In this document: positions 33,851-42,733 of the stretch, in pieces | Numbering within the stretch: the first letter of the stretch is position 1 | Layout of the letters: each line of letters begins with the position of its first letter | Assembly: GCF_018531425.1 (NCBI RefSeq) | Contig: NZ_JAHBOI010000001.1 | Coordinates: 310,001 to 374,000 of the forward strand | Length of the DNA: 64,000 bases | Direction of reading: 5' to 3' | Source of the DNA: Paenarthrobacter sp. DKR-5 | Lineage (GTDB): Bacteria > Actinomycetota > Actinomycetes > Actinomycetales > Micrococcaceae | Program-made: the position numbers and the translations under genes | The notes under the pieces: model-generated | What the model was told of the DNA's origin: nothing | Databases searched by the model: none | The model's input: only the letters and a program-made list of their open reading frames with translations

Positions 33851-35167
33851 ATGAAGACTTTCCTTCGCAGGTCCGCGCTTGCCAAGATGCTGGCCACAGC
33901 GGCAACCGTCGCCGTGCTCGCCACCGGCTGCGGCACCGGATCCTCTGCATCCTCCGACGGCAACGTGACACTCCGCTTCACCTGGTGGGGGAACGATCTG
34001 CGGAACAAGGAAACGCAGCAGGTGATCGACGCGTTCCAGGCCTCGCACCCCAACATCAAGATCCAGGCCGAACCGGGCGTCTGGTCCAGCTACTGGGACA
34101 AACTGGCTACCACCACCGCCGCCAACGACTCCCCCGACGTCATCCAGATGGACCAGGCCTACATTGCCGAGTACGGCGGCCGCGGGGCACTGATGGACCT
34201 GTCGAAGCAAAGTAACATCGACACCTCCAAGATCGACCAGGACGCGCTGAAGTCCGGCCAGTACAACGGCAAGCAGTTCGGCCTGAGCACCGGACAGAAC
34301 GCCTACGTGGTGCTGGCCAACACGAAGCTCTTCCAAGCGGCCGGCGTCCCCCTTCCCAACGACAAGACCTGGACCTGGGACGACTACCAGAAGATCGCCG
34401 CCCAGGTGGCCGCAGGAGCAAGCAAGAGCGGCAAGACCAACTACGGTTCCTCCTACGGCTTGACCGACTCGGACATGAACACCTGGGCGCGCCAGCAGGG
34501 TGAATCCCTTTACTCCGCGGACGGCAACCTCGGCCTTAAGGAAGGCACGGCGGCGAGCTTCTTCCAGCACATCAACGCCTTGCGCGACGCCAAGGCCGCG
34601 CCTCCTGCCGACCTCGCCTCCGAGGACATCAACGCTCCGATTGAACAGACTCTTTTCGGCACGGGGAAGACCGCCATGGCGTGGATGTGGACCAACCAGG
34701 TCAGTGCGATGTCCTCCGCCACCGGAAGCACCATCAAGATCCTGCGTGCGCCGAGCCAGAGCGGGCAGGCCAGCAAGAACGGCATGTTCTACAAGCCTTC
34801 CATGTTCTGGTCCGAATCCTCCCGGTCAAAGCACCCGAAGGAGGCCGCGGAGTTCATCAACTTCCTCGTAAACAGCACCGACGCCGCCAAGACCATCCTC
34901 ACCGAGCGAGGGTTCCCGACGAACACCGACATCCAGGCCGCAATCGAGCCGATGCTCAAGCCCACGGACAAGACGGCGGCCAGCTTCCTGAAGGACATCA
35001 AACCCGACATGCAGGCGCCGTCGGCGGTCCCGCCGAAGGGCTCCTCCGGCATGCAGAAACTCATCCAGCGGTACTCGACGGACGTGCTCTTCAACCGCAA
35101 GAGCCCGGCCGACGCCGCGAAGGGCTTCATGCAGGAGGCCCAGGGCATGATCGATTCAGCCAAGTAG
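33851..35167 (+). CDS. ABC transporter sugar-binding lipoprotein
   Basis: A 438-residue extracellular solute-binding protein of family 1 (maltose-binding type). The signal peptide ends in a lipobox around LATGCGTG (Cys near residue 26). LRFTWWGNDLRNKETQQVID opens the mature fold, and DVIQMDQAYIAEYGGRGALMDL is a hinge segment. It delivers the substrate to the permease pair encoded leftward at 30390-32262, though it is transcribed separately under a matching operator. Confidence 0.9.
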   Translation: MKTFLRRSALAKMLATAATVAVLATGCGTGSSASSDGNVTLRFTWWGNDLRNKETQQVIDAFQASHPNIKIQAEPGVWSSYWDKLATTTAANDSPDVIQMDQAYIAEYGGRGALMDLSKQSNIDTSKIDQDALKSGQYNGKQFGLSTGQNAYVVLANTKLFQAAGVPLPNDKTWTWDDYQKIAAQVAAGASKSGKTNYGSSYGLTDSDMNTWARQQGESLYSADGNLGLKEGTAASFFQHINALRDAKAAPPADLASEDINAPIEQTLFGTGKTAMAWMWTNQVSAMSSATGSTIKILRAPSQSGQASKNGMFYKPSMFWSESSRSKHPKEAAEFINFLVNSTDAAKTILTERGFPTNTDIQAAIEPMLKPTDKTAASFLKDIKPDMQAPSAVPPKGSSGMQKLIQRYSTDVLFNRKSPADAAKGFMQEAQGMIDSAK

Positions 35168-35182
35168 ATCCACCGGCAGACG

Positions 35183-35212
35183 GGCGGGCGGTTCCATCGG
35201 GAGCCGCCCGCC
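35183..35212 (+). terminator. hairpin after the binding-protein gene
   Basis: Stem GGCGGGCGG/CCGCCCGCC with additional TTCC/GGGA-type pairing inside, beginning 16 bp after the stop codon. Only two T residues follow. Confidence 0.65.
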
Positions 35213-35231
35213 TTGCTGCATGCCCGGGCGA

Positions 35232-35245
35232 AGAAATCGTTTTCG
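35232..35245. promoter_or_regulatory. LacI operator before the lacI-family gene
   Basis: AGAAATCGTTTTCG differs from the perfect operators at the last base. It lies 71 bp before the regulator start, suggesting autoregulation. Confidence 0.6.
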
Positions 35246-35316
35246 GTTGCTGGATGTGGTTTGATCGGGGCATCGGAACCAGAGCCGCCCTGGCGGCTCA
35301 TTGAAAGGCAAGCACA

Positions 35317-36336
35317 GTGGGCAAGAAGGCATCCCCGGGACGGGTGGGCATCGCGGCTGTAGCCGCAGCGGCAGGCGTGTCGCCGGCGACAGTCTCCCGG
35401 GTCATGAACGGCAACTACACGGTCGACGCGCAGATCGCCGCCCGCGTCCGGCAGGTCGCCACCGAGCTGAATTACCAGCCGAACCCGCTGGGCCGAAGCC
35501 TGGTGCTCGGCAAGACGGAAACCATCGGCGTGATTGTGCCGGACCTGGCCAACCCGACCTTCCAGGCCGCGTTGCACGGCGTGAGCCGCGCCGCAGCGAA
35601 GGACGGCTACCGTGTGCTGATCGCGGATTCGGCGGAAACCACGAGCGAGGAGCCCATCCTGTCTTCCGAGATGCGCCGGCGCTGCGACGGCGTGATCCTG
35701 TGCGCCCCCCGCATGAGCATCGAGCAGCTTAGCGGGATCGCGGAGTCGCTGCGTCCGCTCGTGCTGATCAACCGCCCCGATGACGTCCCGGAGACCCCGA
35801 GTTTCTCCGTCGACTACGGCCACGGAATCACCGAGCTCGCCGAGCACGTGCTCTCGCTCGGGCACCGCCACATCGCTTACCTTGCGGGCCCGGCACGCAG
35901 CGTCTCGCACGGGGTCCGCCTCGCGAGCCTGGAGAAGTTCGCGGCCGCCCACCCCGAAGTTGAGCTCCGCTTCCTTGAGGCCGGCTCCTCCTTCGAAAGC
36001 GGTCACTCCGCCGTGGACAAGGTCCTCGACGCAGGGGTCACCGCCGTGCTGGCCTTCAACGACCTCGTGGCGATGGGCCTGCTCAGCGGGCTGCACGAAC
36101 GCGGCGTCAAAGTGCCCGAGGACATCTCGGTGACGGGCTTCGACGACATCCCGTTTGCCAGCTACACCATGCCCCCGCTCACCTCCGCGGAAGTATCGAT
36201 CGACGTCGTCGGCGAGCGGGCCTGGCAGAGCATGCGCGGCCTGCTCCGGAAGGAGCCGGCCGAGGGGCCGCTCAAGCACACCTTCGAGCCGACCCTGCGC
36301 CCGCGCGGCAGCACCGGCCCCGCACCGCGTGGCTGA
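35317..36336 (+). CDS. LacI-family transcriptional regulator
   Basis: A 339-residue regulator. N-terminal HTH: GIAAVAAAAGVSPATVSRVMNG (about 11-32) and hinge YQPNPLGRSL, then a periplasmic-binding-protein-like sensor domain (TIGVIVPDLANPTFQAALHG onward, VTGFDDIPFASYTMPPLTS near the end). The Ala/Val HTH and Leu in the hinge helix fit regulators that intercalate at a central CG, consistent with the surrounding operators. It is the natural candidate for all six AGAAAWCGWTTTCT sites at 32.4-49.0 kb. The effector is unknown. GTG start. Confidence 0.9.
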   Translation: MGKKASPGRVGIAAVAAAAGVSPATVSRVMNGNYTVDAQIAARVRQVATELNYQPNPLGRSLVLGKTETIGVIVPDLANPTFQAALHGVSRAAAKDGYRVLIADSAETTSEEPILSSEMRRRCDGVILCAPRMSIEQLSGIAESLRPLVLINRPDDVPETPSFSVDYGHGITELAEHVLSLGHRHIAYLAGPARSVSHGVRLASLEKFAAAHPEVELRFLEAGSSFESGHSAVDKVLDAGVTAVLAFNDLVAMGLLSGLHERGVKVPEDISVTGFDDIPFASYTMPPLTSAEVSIDVVGERAWQSMRGLLRKEPAEGPLKHTFEPTLRPRGSTGPAPRG

Positions 36337-36369
36337 CCGCAGCCACTCACCCCGCACCCGGCCCAGTGC

Positions 36370-36437
36370 CGCTCGCCCAGAGGGCGCCAACGGTGGCTTC
36401 GGCGCGCGTGAAGCCGCCGCAACTGGCCGTTCGCGCA
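36370..36437. repeat. interspersed palindrome, copy E (degenerate)
   Basis: The right arm (GAAGCCGCCGCAACTGGCCG, then TTCGCGC) resembles the family half-site. The left arm is altered by a GC-rich insert, so only the central GTGGCTTC/GAAGCCGC part pairs well. Confidence 0.45.
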
Positions 36438-36454
36438 GTGTCCGGGTGAGTGCG

Positions 36455-36468
36455 AGAAATCGTTTTCT
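36455..36468. promoter_or_regulatory. LacI operator before the Gfo/Idh-DUF6807 gene
   Basis: AGAAATCGTTTTCT, identical to the site at 48991. A -10-like TAGGCT (36473-36478) follows directly, placing the operator within the promoter. Confidence 0.72.
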
Positions 36469-36519
36469 GAGCTAGGCTGGTCGCAGTAGACTCCCGCTCC
36501 GACGACTGACGGAGGAACA

Positions 36520-38529
36520 GTGACGTTCCCAGCCACCGACCCGGCCACCCTGACCGACTCGCCCGCGCCGCGGGCCGCCCGCATCGCCCTCGTCGGGATC
36601 CACGGCTTCGGGCTGCAGCACCGGAAGAACCTCGCCCGCTTGCAGGCAGCGGGCATCGTCGAACTGGTGGCCGCCGCGGATCCGAATCCTCCGGCCGACG
36701 GAGACCTCCCGGACTCGGCCCGCGCCTTCGGCACCCTCGACGAACTGCTGGCCGGAACCCCCGGGATCGACGTCGTCATCATTGCCACCCCCATCCAGAC
36801 GCACGCACCGCTGGCGGTCGCTGCCCTCGAGGCCGGCGCGGACGTGTACCTGGAAAAGCCGCCGGTTGCCTCCTTCGCCCAGTTCGAAGAAGTGCTCGCG
36901 GCAGCCGAGCGCACCGGCCGTGCAGTCCAGGTCGGCTTCCAAAGCCTCGGCTCGCGGGCGCTGCCGGCCCTTGCCGAAACCATCGCGTCCGGCTCGCTCG
37001 GCTCCATCCGTGCGGTGACGGCCACCGGCCTTTGGGTGCGCAGCAGGGCCTACTACGCCCGCTCCCGCTGGGCCGGCAAACGCACCCTCGACGGCACGGA
37101 CGTCGTCGACGGCGTCGCCACCAATGCGCTGGCCCATGCGGTCGCAACGGCGCTGGCCATTGCCGGGGTGCGGACGGCGGATCAGGTCGCCGGGGTCGAC
37201 ACCGAACTGTACCGGGCCAATCCGGTCGAAGCCGATGACACCTCCGTGATCCGCATCCGCCCGGTCCACGCCCCGGCGATCACCTGCGCCCTGACGCTGT
37301 GCGCCGAGGAGCAGTCCGAACCGTACGTCACCGTCCACGGGACCGAGGGGTCGGCGGTGTTCTACTACACGTCGGACGTTCTGGACGTCACGGCCGGCGG
37401 GCACCCGGAGCGCGACGTTTTCGGCCGGGTGGACCTGCTCGAGAACCTGCTGGAACACCGGTCCTCCGGCACCGGATTGCTCAGCCCGCTGGCGGCTTCC
37501 GGCGCCTTCATGCGGGCGCTGGAAGCGATCCGCACGGCCAAAGCCCCCTCACCGATCGACCCGCGTTTCGTGCGCTGGAAGGGTGAGGCCGGGAACGCGC
37601 ATCCCGTTGTCGCGGGGATCGAGCAGGCCGTGGCACGGGCCTGTGCCGCGGGCTCGACGTTCAGCGAACTTGGCCTGCCGTGGGCCCGCCCCCTCGAGCC
37701 GGCAGGGCGGATCAAGGTCGGCGGACGGCCGGTGGCAGCCCTGCAGGACGGCACGCGCATCCCGCCGACGTCGTCGCCACGGCCCTACCTGCACCCGGTG
37801 AGCACCCCCGGCGGCACCGTGGTTACCGACCACCAGCCGCTCGACCATGTCTGGCATCTGGGTGCCGGGGTCGCGCTGCAGGACGTCGACGGCGTCAACT
37901 TCTGGGGCGGCCGGACCTACACGCGGGAGGCCGGCGGCTATGTTTGGCGCCCCGACCACGGCCGGATCCGCACCGTGGACCGGCACCTCACTGCCACCGA
38001 CCTGAGCGAACAGCTGCAGTGGACGGGCCCCTGCGGCGCGCCCGTGCTGAATGAAACCCGCCGCTGGGAGTGGTCGGCCGTGGACGAAACCACCTGGCGC
38101 CTGCGGCTGGCCTTCGAGCTCTCCCCCGCGGGCACCGCTCCGGTGCAACTGGGCAGCCCGGGCTCCAACGGCCGCACGCGCGGGGGTTACGGCGGTTTCT
38201 TCTGGCGTTTCCCGCCCTGCCGGAACATCCGGGTGCGCACCGCCGACGCCGTCGGCGAGCAGGACGTCCACGGTTCGGTCAGCCGCTGGCTGGCGTGGAC
38301 GGCCGACTTCGACGGCGGCACCGCGACCGTCATGTTCCTGGCCCCGCAGGAAAGCGCCGACCCGTGGTTCGTCAGGGTCGCGGACTACCCCGGAGCGGGC
38401 TCCGCCCTCGCCTGGGACACCCCTGTCAGCGCCACGAACGCCGACCCGGTCCGCAGGACCATCACCACCTTCATCGCCGACGGTGAGCTCGGCGCCGCGC
38501 GCATCACCGAACTGGGGGACCTTCAATGA
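36520..38529 (+). CDS. Gfo/Idh/MocA oxidoreductase fused to a DUF6807 (PmoA-like) domain
   Basis: A 669-residue two-domain protein. Residues about 20-390 are a Gfo/Idh/MocA NAD(P)-dependent sugar oxidoreductase: IALVGIHGFGLQHRKNLARL and the dinucleotide/catalytic EKPP in DVYLEKPPVASFAQFEE. Residues about 400-669 match the DUF6807/PmoA pattern (PYLHPVSTPGGTVVTDHQPL, DHVWHLGAGVALQDVDGVNFW). In most genomes I recall the two domains are separate neighbouring genes, so the fusion suggests they act on one substrate. Good GGAGGAAC before the GTG. It is coupled to the M24 gene by an ATGA overlap. Confidence 0.82.
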   Translation: MTFPATDPATLTDSPAPRAARIALVGIHGFGLQHRKNLARLQAAGIVELVAAADPNPPADGDLPDSARAFGTLDELLAGTPGIDVVIIATPIQTHAPLAVAALEAGADVYLEKPPVASFAQFEEVLAAAERTGRAVQVGFQSLGSRALPALAETIASGSLGSIRAVTATGLWVRSRAYYARSRWAGKRTLDGTDVVDGVATNALAHAVATALAIAGVRTADQVAGVDTELYRANPVEADDTSVIRIRPVHAPAITCALTLCAEEQSEPYVTVHGTEGSAVFYYTSDVLDVTAGGHPERDVFGRVDLLENLLEHRSSGTGLLSPLAASGAFMRALEAIRTAKAPSPIDPRFVRWKGEAGNAHPVVAGIEQAVARACAAGSTFSELGLPWARPLEPAGRIKVGGRPVAALQDGTRIPPTSSPRPYLHPVSTPGGTVVTDHQPLDHVWHLGAGVALQDVDGVNFWGGRTYTREAGGYVWRPDHGRIRTVDRHLTATDLSEQLQWTGPCGAPVLNETRRWEWSAVDETTWRLRLAFELSPAGTAPVQLGSPGSNGRTRGGYGGFFWRFPPCRNIRVRTADAVGEQDVHGSVSRWLAWTADFDGGTATVMFLAPQESADPWFVRVADYPGAGSALAWDTPVSATNADPVRRTITTFIADGELGAARITELGDLQ

Positions 38530-39629
38530 GCGAACTATCCACTGCGACGCGAAGCCCGGGCCCCGGCCAGGACGGGAGGACAGCCGACAGGATCGCCAAG
38601 CGCCAGCGGGTGCTGCGGGTCATGGACGACGCCGGCGCCGATTCCCTCCTGCTGACAAGCGTCACTGCCCTCTCCTGGTACCTGGACGGCGGCCGTGTCC
38701 AGGTGAGCCTGGCCGGCGACCCGGTCGCGGCGCTGCTGGTGACCCGGGAGACGGACCATCTCGTGACTTTCAGCAACGAGGCGGCCAGGCTCCGGGACGA
38801 GGAGCTTCCGGCCGGCCTGGAAATCCACGAAATCCCCTGGTTCGGCTCGCTCACCGACGTCGGCAACTGGTACGGACCGGCCAGCCCTGTGCCGGAAGCG
38901 GAGCTTGCCCGGCCGCTGCGCGACGCCCGCCGGTCGCTTCTGCCCGGCGAACGGCAGCGTTACGCCGCCCTGTGCGCCGAGACGGCGGCGCTGCTCACCG
39001 ATGTGCTCACCGCGGCGCGCCCCGACCTGACCGAGCGGGAACTCAGCTCCCAGCTGGCCGAACGCGTTGCGGGCATCGGCGCGGATCCGCTGGTGGTCCT
39101 GGCCAACGGCCCCTCCCGGGCCGGCTACCGCCACCCCCTCCCCACGGACACACCGCTGGGCCGCCGGGCCATGGCCGTCGTCTGCGCCCGCCGCGACGGA
39201 CTCATCAGCAACGTGACCCGCTGGGTGCGGTTCGGCAACGCCTCCGGCCGGGAACTGGATGCCGAGGCGCGTATCCGGGAAGTGGAGGCGGACGCCTTTG
39301 CCGCAACCGTCCCGGGCGCCGAACTGAAGGGAGTGCTGGCCGGGATCGCCCGCTCGTACGGGCGGCACGGCTTCGGCGCCGACCAGTGGCTGCTGCACCA
39401 CCAGGGCGGCCCCGCCGGCTACGCGGGACGCGATCCCCGCGCCACCCCGGCGGCCGACGACACAGTCGTCCTGGGCCAGGCATTCGCGTGGAATCCCTCA
39501 GCGCCGGGGGTGAAGGTGGAGGACACAGTGCTGTTGACCGGGCAGGGCATGCAGGTCCTCAGCTCGGACCCACGGTGGCCTGCCGAAGCGGTGCACGGCG
39601 TGCAGCGGCCCCTGACCCTGGAGCTCTAG
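38526..39629 (+). CDS. M24 (creatinase/prolidase-fold) protein with degenerate metal site
   Basis: A 367-residue protein with an N-terminal creatinase-like domain (about 25-150) and a pita-bread M24 domain (about 150-367). Of the five expected metal ligands, the two Asp appear replaced (VVCARRDGLISNVTR in place of a D...SDxTR pattern) and the first Glu is replaced (AFAWNPS for the usual EP). The His (HHQGG) and the last Glu (KVEDTV) remain. It is therefore more likely a metal-free hydrolase, as creatinase is, or a binding protein than a peptidase. Same operon as the Gfo/Idh-DUF6807 gene. Confidence 0.72.
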   Translation: MSELSTATRSPGPGQDGRTADRIAKRQRVLRVMDDAGADSLLLTSVTALSWYLDGGRVQVSLAGDPVAALLVTRETDHLVTFSNEAARLRDEELPAGLEIHEIPWFGSLTDVGNWYGPASPVPEAELARPLRDARRSLLPGERQRYAALCAETAALLTDVLTAARPDLTERELSSQLAERVAGIGADPLVVLANGPSRAGYRHPLPTDTPLGRRAMAVVCARRDGLISNVTRWVRFGNASGRELDAEARIREVEADAFAATVPGAELKGVLAGIARSYGRHGFGADQWLLHHQGGPAGYAGRDPRATPAADDTVVLGQAFAWNPSAPGVKVEDTVLLTGQGMQVLSSDPRWPAEAVHGVQRPLTLEL

Positions 39630-39643
39630 ATCCTTCCCTGCCG

Positions 39644-39889
39644 CTAGCTTTCCTCGTCCCGGGAGGACGCCGGCGTCCAGTGCAGCGTGATTTCCACGCC
39701 GTCCCCGCCCCCGCGGATATTCATGAGCAAGTCCTCGTCGAAGAGGTCGTTTTCGGTGACGTCGTCCCCCTTTGCTTGTGCCTCTTCGATGAGGTGTGTC
39801 AGCGCGACCGAGACGGCGCGGCCCCAGTCATGCGGATGCTTGCTGGAGGCTGTGGCAGTGGCGGAGTACTTGTTGCTCATGGACTCCAT
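39644..39889 (-). CDS. hypothetical protein
   Basis: An 81-residue acidic protein beginning MESMSNKYSATATASSKHPH, with a Trp-containing helix (DWGRAVSVALTHLIEEAQ) and DLLMNIRGGGDGVEITLHWTP at the C-terminus. I recognise no family. The second ATG (39880) could be the start instead. It is convergent with the M24 gene, and the next gene on this strand, the trehalase fusion, lies upstream of neither its promoter nor its operon. Confidence 0.55.
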   Translation of the reverse strand: MESMSNKYSATATASSKHPHDWGRAVSVALTHLIEEAQAKGDDVTENDLFDEDLLMNIRGGGDGVEITLHWTPASSRDEES

Positions 39890-39940
39890 TGTTGCCTGCC
39901 TTCCTCCACATGGGAACGGTAGCCCTGCGTGGGCACCGGC

Positions 39941-42583
39941 TCAGGCCGTCACCTCCGCGGACTGCCGGTACCCGTCCAGCAACTGCGCGCAGCGGATGAA
40001 TCCCAGGTGCGAATACGCCTGCGGGTGGTTCCCGAGGTGCGTCTCGGTCCCCGGATCGTACTCCTCCGGGAGCAGCCCGGTGGGGCCCACAAGGTTCACC
40101 AGCCGGCTGAACAGCTCCTCGGCATCGTCGTAGCGACCAACCGCCAGGTAGGCCTCGATCAGCCACGTCGTGCAAATGTGGAAGCCGCCCTCGAGCCCGG
40201 GCAGACCGTCGTCGTACCGGTACCGGAACACGGTCGGGCCGACGCGCAGTTCGCGTTCCACCGCGCTGACCGTGGCCAGGAAACGAGGATCAGCGACGTC
40301 GAGCAGGCCCGAGAGCCCGATGTGCAGGACGGCGGCGTCCAGGTCCGGGCTGTCATAAGCCACCGTGTAGGACGCCGCTGAATCGTCCCATCCCTCCTGC
40401 AGGACCTCGTCGCGGATCAGCGCCGCCAGCGGCTCCCACCGCCGGTCCGGTGTCCGGCCGTGGCGTCGCGCGACGCGCAGCGCCCGGTCCAGGGTCACCC
40501 AGCACATCGTTTTCGTATAGACGTGGTGGCGCGGGGCCCGCCGGGCCTCCCAAATGCCGTGGTCCGGTTCGTGCCACCGGGCGACGACGGCGGAAACCAT
40601 CTGTTCCATCAGCTCCCACTGGAACTCGGACAGCTCCTGCTGGTACGCGCTGAGAGCATCGATCAGTTCGGCGATGGGACCGAACACGTCCAGCTGCACC
40701 TGGTGGTCCGCGGCGTTTCCGATCCGCACCGGCCGGGACCCCGCGTACCCCGGGAGGTTCTCGATGGTCGCCTCGGTGGAGAGCGGCGTGCCGGAGACCG
40801 AGTACAGCGGGTGCAGCCACTCCGGGCCCGGCGTCGACTCCAGAATCCCGCCGAGCCAGCGCAGGAAGCCTTCGGCCTCCGCGGTGGAGCCCAGGTCCAC
40901 CAGCGCCTTGACCGTCATGGCGCCGTCCCGCAGCCAGCAGTAGCGGTAATCCCAGTTCCGGGTGCCGCCGATGCCCTCCGGCAACGACGTCGTGGGGGCT
41001 GCCAGTACCGCCCCGGTCGGGTCGTGCACCAGATGACGCAGGATCAGGGCCGAACGGATCACCAGGGACGGTTTCACCCGCGGAATGTCCAGGCTTCGCA
41101 CCCACTGGCGGCCGTTCAGCGCTACCTGTGCACGCCGTTCCGGTTCCCTCTCCGGGTCCGGTTCGAACGGTTCGGTGTCGCCGCAGCGCAGGTTCAGCAC
41201 CACCGGCCCGGCGGCAAGGTCCACCCGGGCCGTGGCGGTGCCGTGCCGGCCGTCGGTGGAGACCTCGAAGTCCACGCCCGGCGCGTACAGGGTGATCGGG
41301 TCCGAGGTGCCCATCACGTGCAGCGTGTCCCCCCGCACCTCCATGCTGAACGGGGCGTTGGCGTAGTCCGGCCGGGGCGCGAAGACAATTCGGGCGCCCC
41401 CGGTCCCGCTGAGCACGCGCACCAGGTTGGTGATCCCCTCGGGCGAGGGGTCCAGGTAGTCCGTGACTGTCACGTCCGCCCAGCGGGTCTCCACGATCAT
41501 CGTGTTGTCCACATAGCGCTGGCCGAGGACCTTCGAGTCCTTGAGCGGCTCGACGCTGAAGTGGCCCGCCGGGTCCCCGCCGAGCACGTGCGCGAACAGC
41601 GAGCCTGAATCCGGCAGCGGATGCGTCATCCAGCAGATCTTGGCCTCCGGCGTCACCAGGGCGGTGGAGGATCCGTCGCCGAGCATTGAATGCCGCTCCA
41701 GGGCGACCGCCTCCTCGCCGAAGAGCCACGCCCGGCGCATCTCGAACAGCACCGCGAGGACCCTCGCGAACGCGTCGGGGTCGCGCAGACGGTGCTGGGC
41801 GACGGACCCGCCGGGGCCGACGTGGATGCCGAGGTCCGGCCCGCGGAGGGTCCTGAGGGCCAGTTCGTCGCTCGACGCGTCCCCGGCGTAGAGCGCGGCG
41901 CTGACGCCCAGCTGTGCCCGCAGCCGGTCCAGCGCTTCCCCTTTCGCGGGGGCCAGGACTGAGAGGTCGATCACCGAGCCGTCCTCGATGAAGAAAAGCC
42001 CGTGGTCCCGGGCCGCCGTCCGTGCCGCAGCCTTGGCCTCGGCGACGACGTCCGGGGCTGCCTCGCGCAGGTGGATGGCCACCGCCGCGGGCTTGCGCTC
42101 CAGGCTTACGCCGCGCCTGATGCCGAGCATCCGGGCGACGTCGTTGCTCGCGTGCTGCAGGACGGACTCGGTGCCCATCGACAGGCCGTGGGCGAAGGCC
42201 ATGTCGAATTCGAGGCCATGGGAACCCACCAGATGCACCTCGGCGGGGAGCCTGGAGACAGCGGCCAGATCCCGCAGCGACCGGCCCGAAATGACGGCAG
42301 CATGCGTGCTCGGCAGGGCCGCGAGCGCGCGCAGGGCCACCGCCGCGCTGCCCAGCGGAAGGGTCTCGGTGGTGATGCCGTCGGCGGTGCACAGGGTGCC
42401 CCCGTAGTTGCAGGCCACCAGCAGGTTGGGGGTGCGGGCGAGCATTTTGAGTTCGGCGAGCATCCGCGGCGTCAGGCCGTCGTCGCCTCCCTCGGACTGG
42501 ACGAAGGACCGCAGCAGCCCCAGCGGCAGCGACTTCCCGAGAAGGGCGGAGTCCGCCGTCGCCTGGTTCAGTGGAGTGGCCAT
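39941..42583 (-). CDS. OtsB-like HAD domain fused to GH15 trehalase/glucoamylase
   Basis: An 880-residue fusion. The N-terminal 250 residues follow trehalose-6-phosphate phosphatase (VISGRSLRDLA, K in APAKGEALD, and GDASSDE for the usual GDDxTDE). The nucleophile motif, normally DxDGT, reads CNYGGT: both catalytic Asp are replaced, so phosphatase activity is unlikely. The C-terminal 600 residues are a GH15 hydrolase of the mycobacterial trehalase type, with EGIGGTRNWDYRYCWLRDGA. The ATG at MATPLNQATAD has GAGG upstream. It probably hydrolyses trehalose or a related alpha-glucoside in the cytoplasm. Confidence 0.87.
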   Translation of the reverse strand: MATPLNQATADSALLGKSLPLGLLRSFVQSEGGDDGLTPRMLAELKMLARTPNLLVACNYGGTLCTADGITTETLPLGSAAVALRALAALPSTHAAVISGRSLRDLAAVSRLPAEVHLVGSHGLEFDMAFAHGLSMGTESVLQHASNDVARMLGIRRGVSLERKPAAVAIHLREAAPDVVAEAKAAARTAARDHGLFFIEDGSVIDLSVLAPAKGEALDRLRAQLGVSAALYAGDASSDELALRTLRGPDLGIHVGPGGSVAQHRLRDPDAFARVLAVLFEMRRAWLFGEEAVALERHSMLGDGSSTALVTPEAKICWMTHPLPDSGSLFAHVLGGDPAGHFSVEPLKDSKVLGQRYVDNTMIVETRWADVTVTDYLDPSPEGITNLVRVLSGTGGARIVFAPRPDYANAPFSMEVRGDTLHVMGTSDPITLYAPGVDFEVSTDGRHGTATARVDLAAGPVVLNLRCGDTEPFEPDPEREPERRAQVALNGRQWVRSLDIPRVKPSLVIRSALILRHLVHDPTGAVLAAPTTSLPEGIGGTRNWDYRYCWLRDGAMTVKALVDLGSTAEAEGFLRWLGGILESTPGPEWLHPLYSVSGTPLSTEATIENLPGYAGSRPVRIGNAADHQVQLDVFGPIAELIDALSAYQQELSEFQWELMEQMVSAVVARWHEPDHGIWEARRAPRHHVYTKTMCWVTLDRALRVARRHGRTPDRRWEPLAALIRDEVLQEGWDDSAASYTVAYDSPDLDAAVLHIGLSGLLDVADPRFLATVSAVERELRVGPTVFRYRYDDGLPGLEGGFHICTTWLIEAYLAVGRYDDAEELFSRLVNLVGPTGLLPEEYDPGTETHLGNHPQAYSHLGFIRCAQLLDGYRQSAEVTA

Positions 42584-42721
42584 GGGACAGATCCTCACGA
42601 TCGTGCTGGTTACTCAGCACAGTGTCCCGCCGGAGCGTTTCACGATCATGCCGCCCCAATTGCGGCCATGTTACAGCGAGGGGGGCCCTGAAGGAACAGG
42701 GCGCCGGCCGCGGGCGGGGTC

Positions 42722-42727
42722 TACCAT
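42722..42727 (+). promoter_or_regulatory. -10 box of leaderless promoter (DUF6221 gene)
   Basis: TACCAT ends six bases before the ATG at 42734. Confidence 0.5.
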
Positions 42728-42733
42728 CGCTGC

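Noticed and set aside
36520-39629. Calling the M24 protein an aminopeptidase
   Set aside because: Three of the five metal-binding positions appear substituted, so peptidase activity is not supported.
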